Shown one piece after another: positions 61,131 through 64,000 of a stretch of 64,000 nt of DNA. Position numbers and translations under genes: made by a program. How positions within the stretch are numbered: the first letter of the stretch is position 1; every line of letters begins with the position of its first letter. The stretch covers positions 652,115 to 716,114 of the forward strand of contig VZSF01008937.1 of NCBI GenBank assembly GCA_013398295.1. The letters run 5' to 3'. This stretch comes from Chionis minor. Taxonomy: Eukaryota; Chordata; Aves; Charadriiformes; Chionididae. The notes under the pieces are model-generated. The model had not been told where the DNA came from, made no database searches, and saw only the letters and a program-made list of their open reading frames with translations.

Positions 61131-61134
61131 CTTT

Positions 61135-63640
61135 TAAAGGCATTTTTGCTCAGTATTGTGACACAGATGATACAGGGAGTATATACATTGGGAGCTTCTG
61201 CAGCTACAGCAGGATACCAAAACACCCAGATGTGTCTACACACTGAGACCAGTAGGCTCCGTGGTGTCCCCACCAATACAGCTCGTGAGATGTGGAAAAC
61301 ATTCACCCCGTGCACTTCTTTATTTGGATCACCCTGCACAGAAGCCCATGGCGAAGCTGCTGTCATCAGATTAACCTTTTTATTTTATTACCGGTTTAGC
61401 TGGATTATGCATGGGGTATGGAAACATGAGCAGAAGAATGACAATTTTGCTCTTTCTGCTTCCCAGTACATCTTGAATTTCTTCCTGTGGACCAGCTCGG
61501 TTTTAACAGGTGTGGTAAAATGCCCGTTTCTCTCCTAGAAGAGGTCTGCCAGAGATAAGGGTAATCTCAGACAGGAGAACACCAAGACCCTATTTCCCAC
61601 TCCCTGACGGCTCCTGACATTATCAGGCAGGATTTTATTATATAAAAGAGGGCATTGCCTGTGTCAGAGGCAGTGGTCCGTTACAACCAGTCACAGCCAA
61701 GACAAGAGGTACATTTAATATCACAAAAGTCATGGCCAGCTTTTGGAAATGAAGTCCATAAAACCCTTTGGGACACTGAAAGTTAGTTACCAAGCCTCCC
61801 TAAAGCTGCATTAACAGTTCCACCGAGTCCTGTTTGAGCATGGCACTCAGATTTTAAGCCTCAGCTTCTTGTTCCCTGCTGCTAGAAGTCTAGTGGGCAA
61901 GGTTACTACCATCGGAAAAACTTACAATGAAACTGCCCTTTGCAAAAGGCAGATGATGAATTTAGAATTGGAAATGTAGGGACCAAGAATTGTAGTTGAA
62001 GATCTGTAATAACTTGCTTAGAGATAAGATATAAGCAGTTGACTTTGTCTCTAGTCAAAATGATTATACACTATCTGAATTTTACATTTCCTTGTTTGCT
62101 TGGGAGGATTTTATGGGAATTTTTAAGAGAAAGATATTCATATAGGAATTGGAATAGTGAGAATCAAGAAATTCACATTTTTTTAAAAAAACAATTCTTA
62201 CATGGGAAATTGCCTCAATTCATTGTATGGTCTATTCTATATAGTTTATTTGCTTCATTTAATTGTAAAGAAGAGTAAATATTTTGGTTGCGCTGGAGCT
62301 GTCAAACAGAAACGAAAGATGGAAACGACATATTAGATCACCTTGAGGCCAAATTCATAGTTGCTGGAAGCTAGTATAATTCCACTGACATGAATTCCTG
62401 TTCTTTTCACTTGGCGCTGTGGACAGTCAGCAGCCCTGAAATCCCTGACACCATGTATTCAGATTGTTCCTTTTATTTCAGTGCATTTTTCAGTGTATCC
62501 TCCCTTACATTTTGGCTCATTAATATACTGCTATATTGACTTACATAAAAATATACATTTTCTTGTTCCTGTACTGCTGTACCTCTTCACTGCTAGCAAA
62601 TTTAGCAGATTTAGTCTTTCACAACTAAATTCAAGTAGAATGACACTTGCATCTTCTATATCAGAAAAACAGGCATCAAAACAGCAAAGTCTGCTAATGC
62701 ATTTACAAAGGTGTACATTACCAACACGGCTTTGATTCTGGACCACTTTGACTAAGAGTGAATTAAGTGAAAATGTGGCACAAAATAAAAATTCTTTGCA
62801 GTGACCATCAATAAGTAATAATTTTTTTAGCAGAGGAAAATCCTTTTGGGATCTGTTGCCACCAAGGTATACTTCAAACAACGTCTTAAGAAAAAAATGT
62901 AAGAATAAGTGTTGGCATATTTTTATATATTATACATGGAAATTATAATTTAAATATAATTTTTAAATTATAAATGGATATATTTATGACTTTTTTGCAG
63001 TTTAACTTTTTTCCTTTCTCTGAATTGTCATCTAATAGACTTACGAGAGGGCGCAAAGTCAGAACAGCACAGGGTAGAACTAATCCTTCAGAAAGAGGTA
63101 TTTTGGAAAATACTAAATATTTTTTAAATAACTACTGACTGCGTTAGGTTTCTGGGTTAGAGTCACTGCTGCAGCATCATAGCACAGCAGTAACTTAGTG
63201 AGATGGAGAAATCGCTTACACTACTATGAGTTCCAAAGAAAAATGTGGTTACTATAGCAACTGCCACATTGCACTCATGCAGTCTCTGGAATAGATTAAA
63301 TTGCTGAAAACCTGCAAGTTTTCGTTTGACTCTGTTCAGAACTGCAGCTAAATGTGCTGAAGTTAGTTAATCAAAGGCATATCAGTGTGCATATTCTTAC
63401 ATACTACTGACTGAAATCTTGGCTTGCTTGTTACTTCCCCTTAGTTTTTCTGTAACATACACTAATCCAAAATAACTCTGTCACATTCATATACTGTTTA
63501 GGCAGAATTCATTTGGCCATATGTACACGTTAAGGTAGACACTAAATGTAAGAAATGTACTATAGAAAATTTCCTGCCTTGTATTCTTACAAACATTAGA
63601 TATACCCAAGGAGCTTAGAAAATCAAGGCTTTCTTTCCTT
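61135..63640. other. non-coding stretch with a TATA-like motif
   Basis: TATATAAAAG occurs at 61639-61648, followed by a GC-richer segment (gagggcattgcctgtgtcag). A 159-codon frame (61059-61538) and an opposite 111-codon frame overlap and have no recognised domain. An AT-only stretch of about 60 bp lies at 62919-62990. Nothing else can be named. Confidence 0.5.
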
Positions 63641-63647
63641 TCCATAG

Positions 63648-63790
63648 GAAGTTTGTATGGAGACTATCTTGACATTTTATTAAAAAAAATCAATCATTAT
63701 ATCACTATGGCAGCAGAAAGCAAGTCATGCATTTTGTTTTCTGTAGAAATTCCAAGCTGGGGGCCCAATACAGTTGGTCAACAATTGCAG
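63648..63790 (+). other. exon-like segment, 143 bp, best splice-site pair in the window
   Basis: Acceptor ggctttctttcctttccatag ends at 63647, and donor TTGCAG|gtaatg starts at 63791. After two leading bases (ga) the frame is open for 47 codons, starting SLYGDYLDILLKKINHYI and ending IPSWGPNTVGQQLQ, so it would be a phase 1 to phase 0 exon. Mixed hydrophobic and charged residues with W, C and G are plausible for a folded protein, but I recognise no domain. Being 200 bp from the window edge, its next exon would lie outside. Chance remains possible: an open frame of this length is not rare. Confidence 0.25.
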
Positions 63791-63794
63791 GTAA

Positions 63795-64000
63795 TGTCAT
63801 CTAACATTCATCCATTATTTGAATATAAACAATTTCATGCTTTATGTTATAAGAGTTAAAATGCCATGATTCTGAAGAGTGATGATTTATTTCTTCCTGA
63901 TGTATTTCAATACTTCAAAAGTTTAACTACCTAAGATGCAGGGAAATTTTGCTGCAGATATTTTTTGGATGGTATTCATGCAGAACAAAATACAAAATAA
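63795..64000. other. AT-rich end of window
   Basis: Sequence after the candidate donor is AT-rich with no recognisable feature. Confidence 0.5.

Noticed and set aside
61059..61538. 159-codon plus-strand frame.
   Set aside because: Its first part overlaps a MIR/L2-like relic, an opposite frame overlaps it, and no family is recognisable.
61639..61648. TATATAAAAG as a promoter TATA box.
   Set aside because: The same word occurs at 695, chance matches are expected, and no initiator, CpG or gene follows.

Overview
The window looks like a gene-poor stretch of vertebrate nuclear DNA, most probably from a bird. The base composition is AT-rich throughout. No bacterial-style gene packing, operon, tRNA, rRNA or CRISPR array is visible. 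No open reading frame is longer than 170 codons, and none resembles a protein family I recognise, apart from the decayed reverse-transcriptase tail of a CR1 retrotransposon. The avian reading rests on two items: a CR1 LINE with its characteristic 3' end (21805-22662), and an 815-bp solo LTR of the ERVL type common in bird genomes (36754-37568). The rest is best read as the inside of a very long intron or an intergenic gene desert.

Layout. 1-13.1 kb: AT-rich sequence with short direct repeats, one TATA-like motif and faint ancient repeat relics, but no gene. 13.1-16.95 kb: a short perfect hairpin, a striking 157-bp imperfect palindrome (14099-14255) and several relics of an old repeat built around a palindromic TTGACTTCAATGG-like core. 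17-19 kb: a homeodomain-site-rich stretch, an exon-like segment, a MIR relic and an old CR1 fragment. 21.8-23.2 kb: the CR1 LINE, followed by a single N and an exact 502-bp repeat of its 3' part, almost certainly an assembly artefact. 23-35 kb: AT-rich sequence with one MIR/L2 relic and a possible conserved element near 27.1 kb. 35.6-37.6 kb: a small CpG cluster, a candidate conserved element, then the solo LTR. 42.2-42.6 kb: a clear relic of an ancient L3/CR1 LINE. 47.1-47.6 kb: the longest open frame, lying over a small CpG-rich patch that I cannot identify. 49.8-64 kb: two further MIR relics, another palindromic-core relic and several exon-like segments.

No genes can be shown to work together here. 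The most useful outcomes are the assembly flag at 22689, the long palindrome, the catalogue of repeat relics, and a short list of exon-like segments. Three of those (49831-49887, 52353-52415, 63648-63790) are in compatible splice phases and are worth checking against transcript data. Family names for the old repeats come from pattern recognition by eye; no repeat library or alignment was run.
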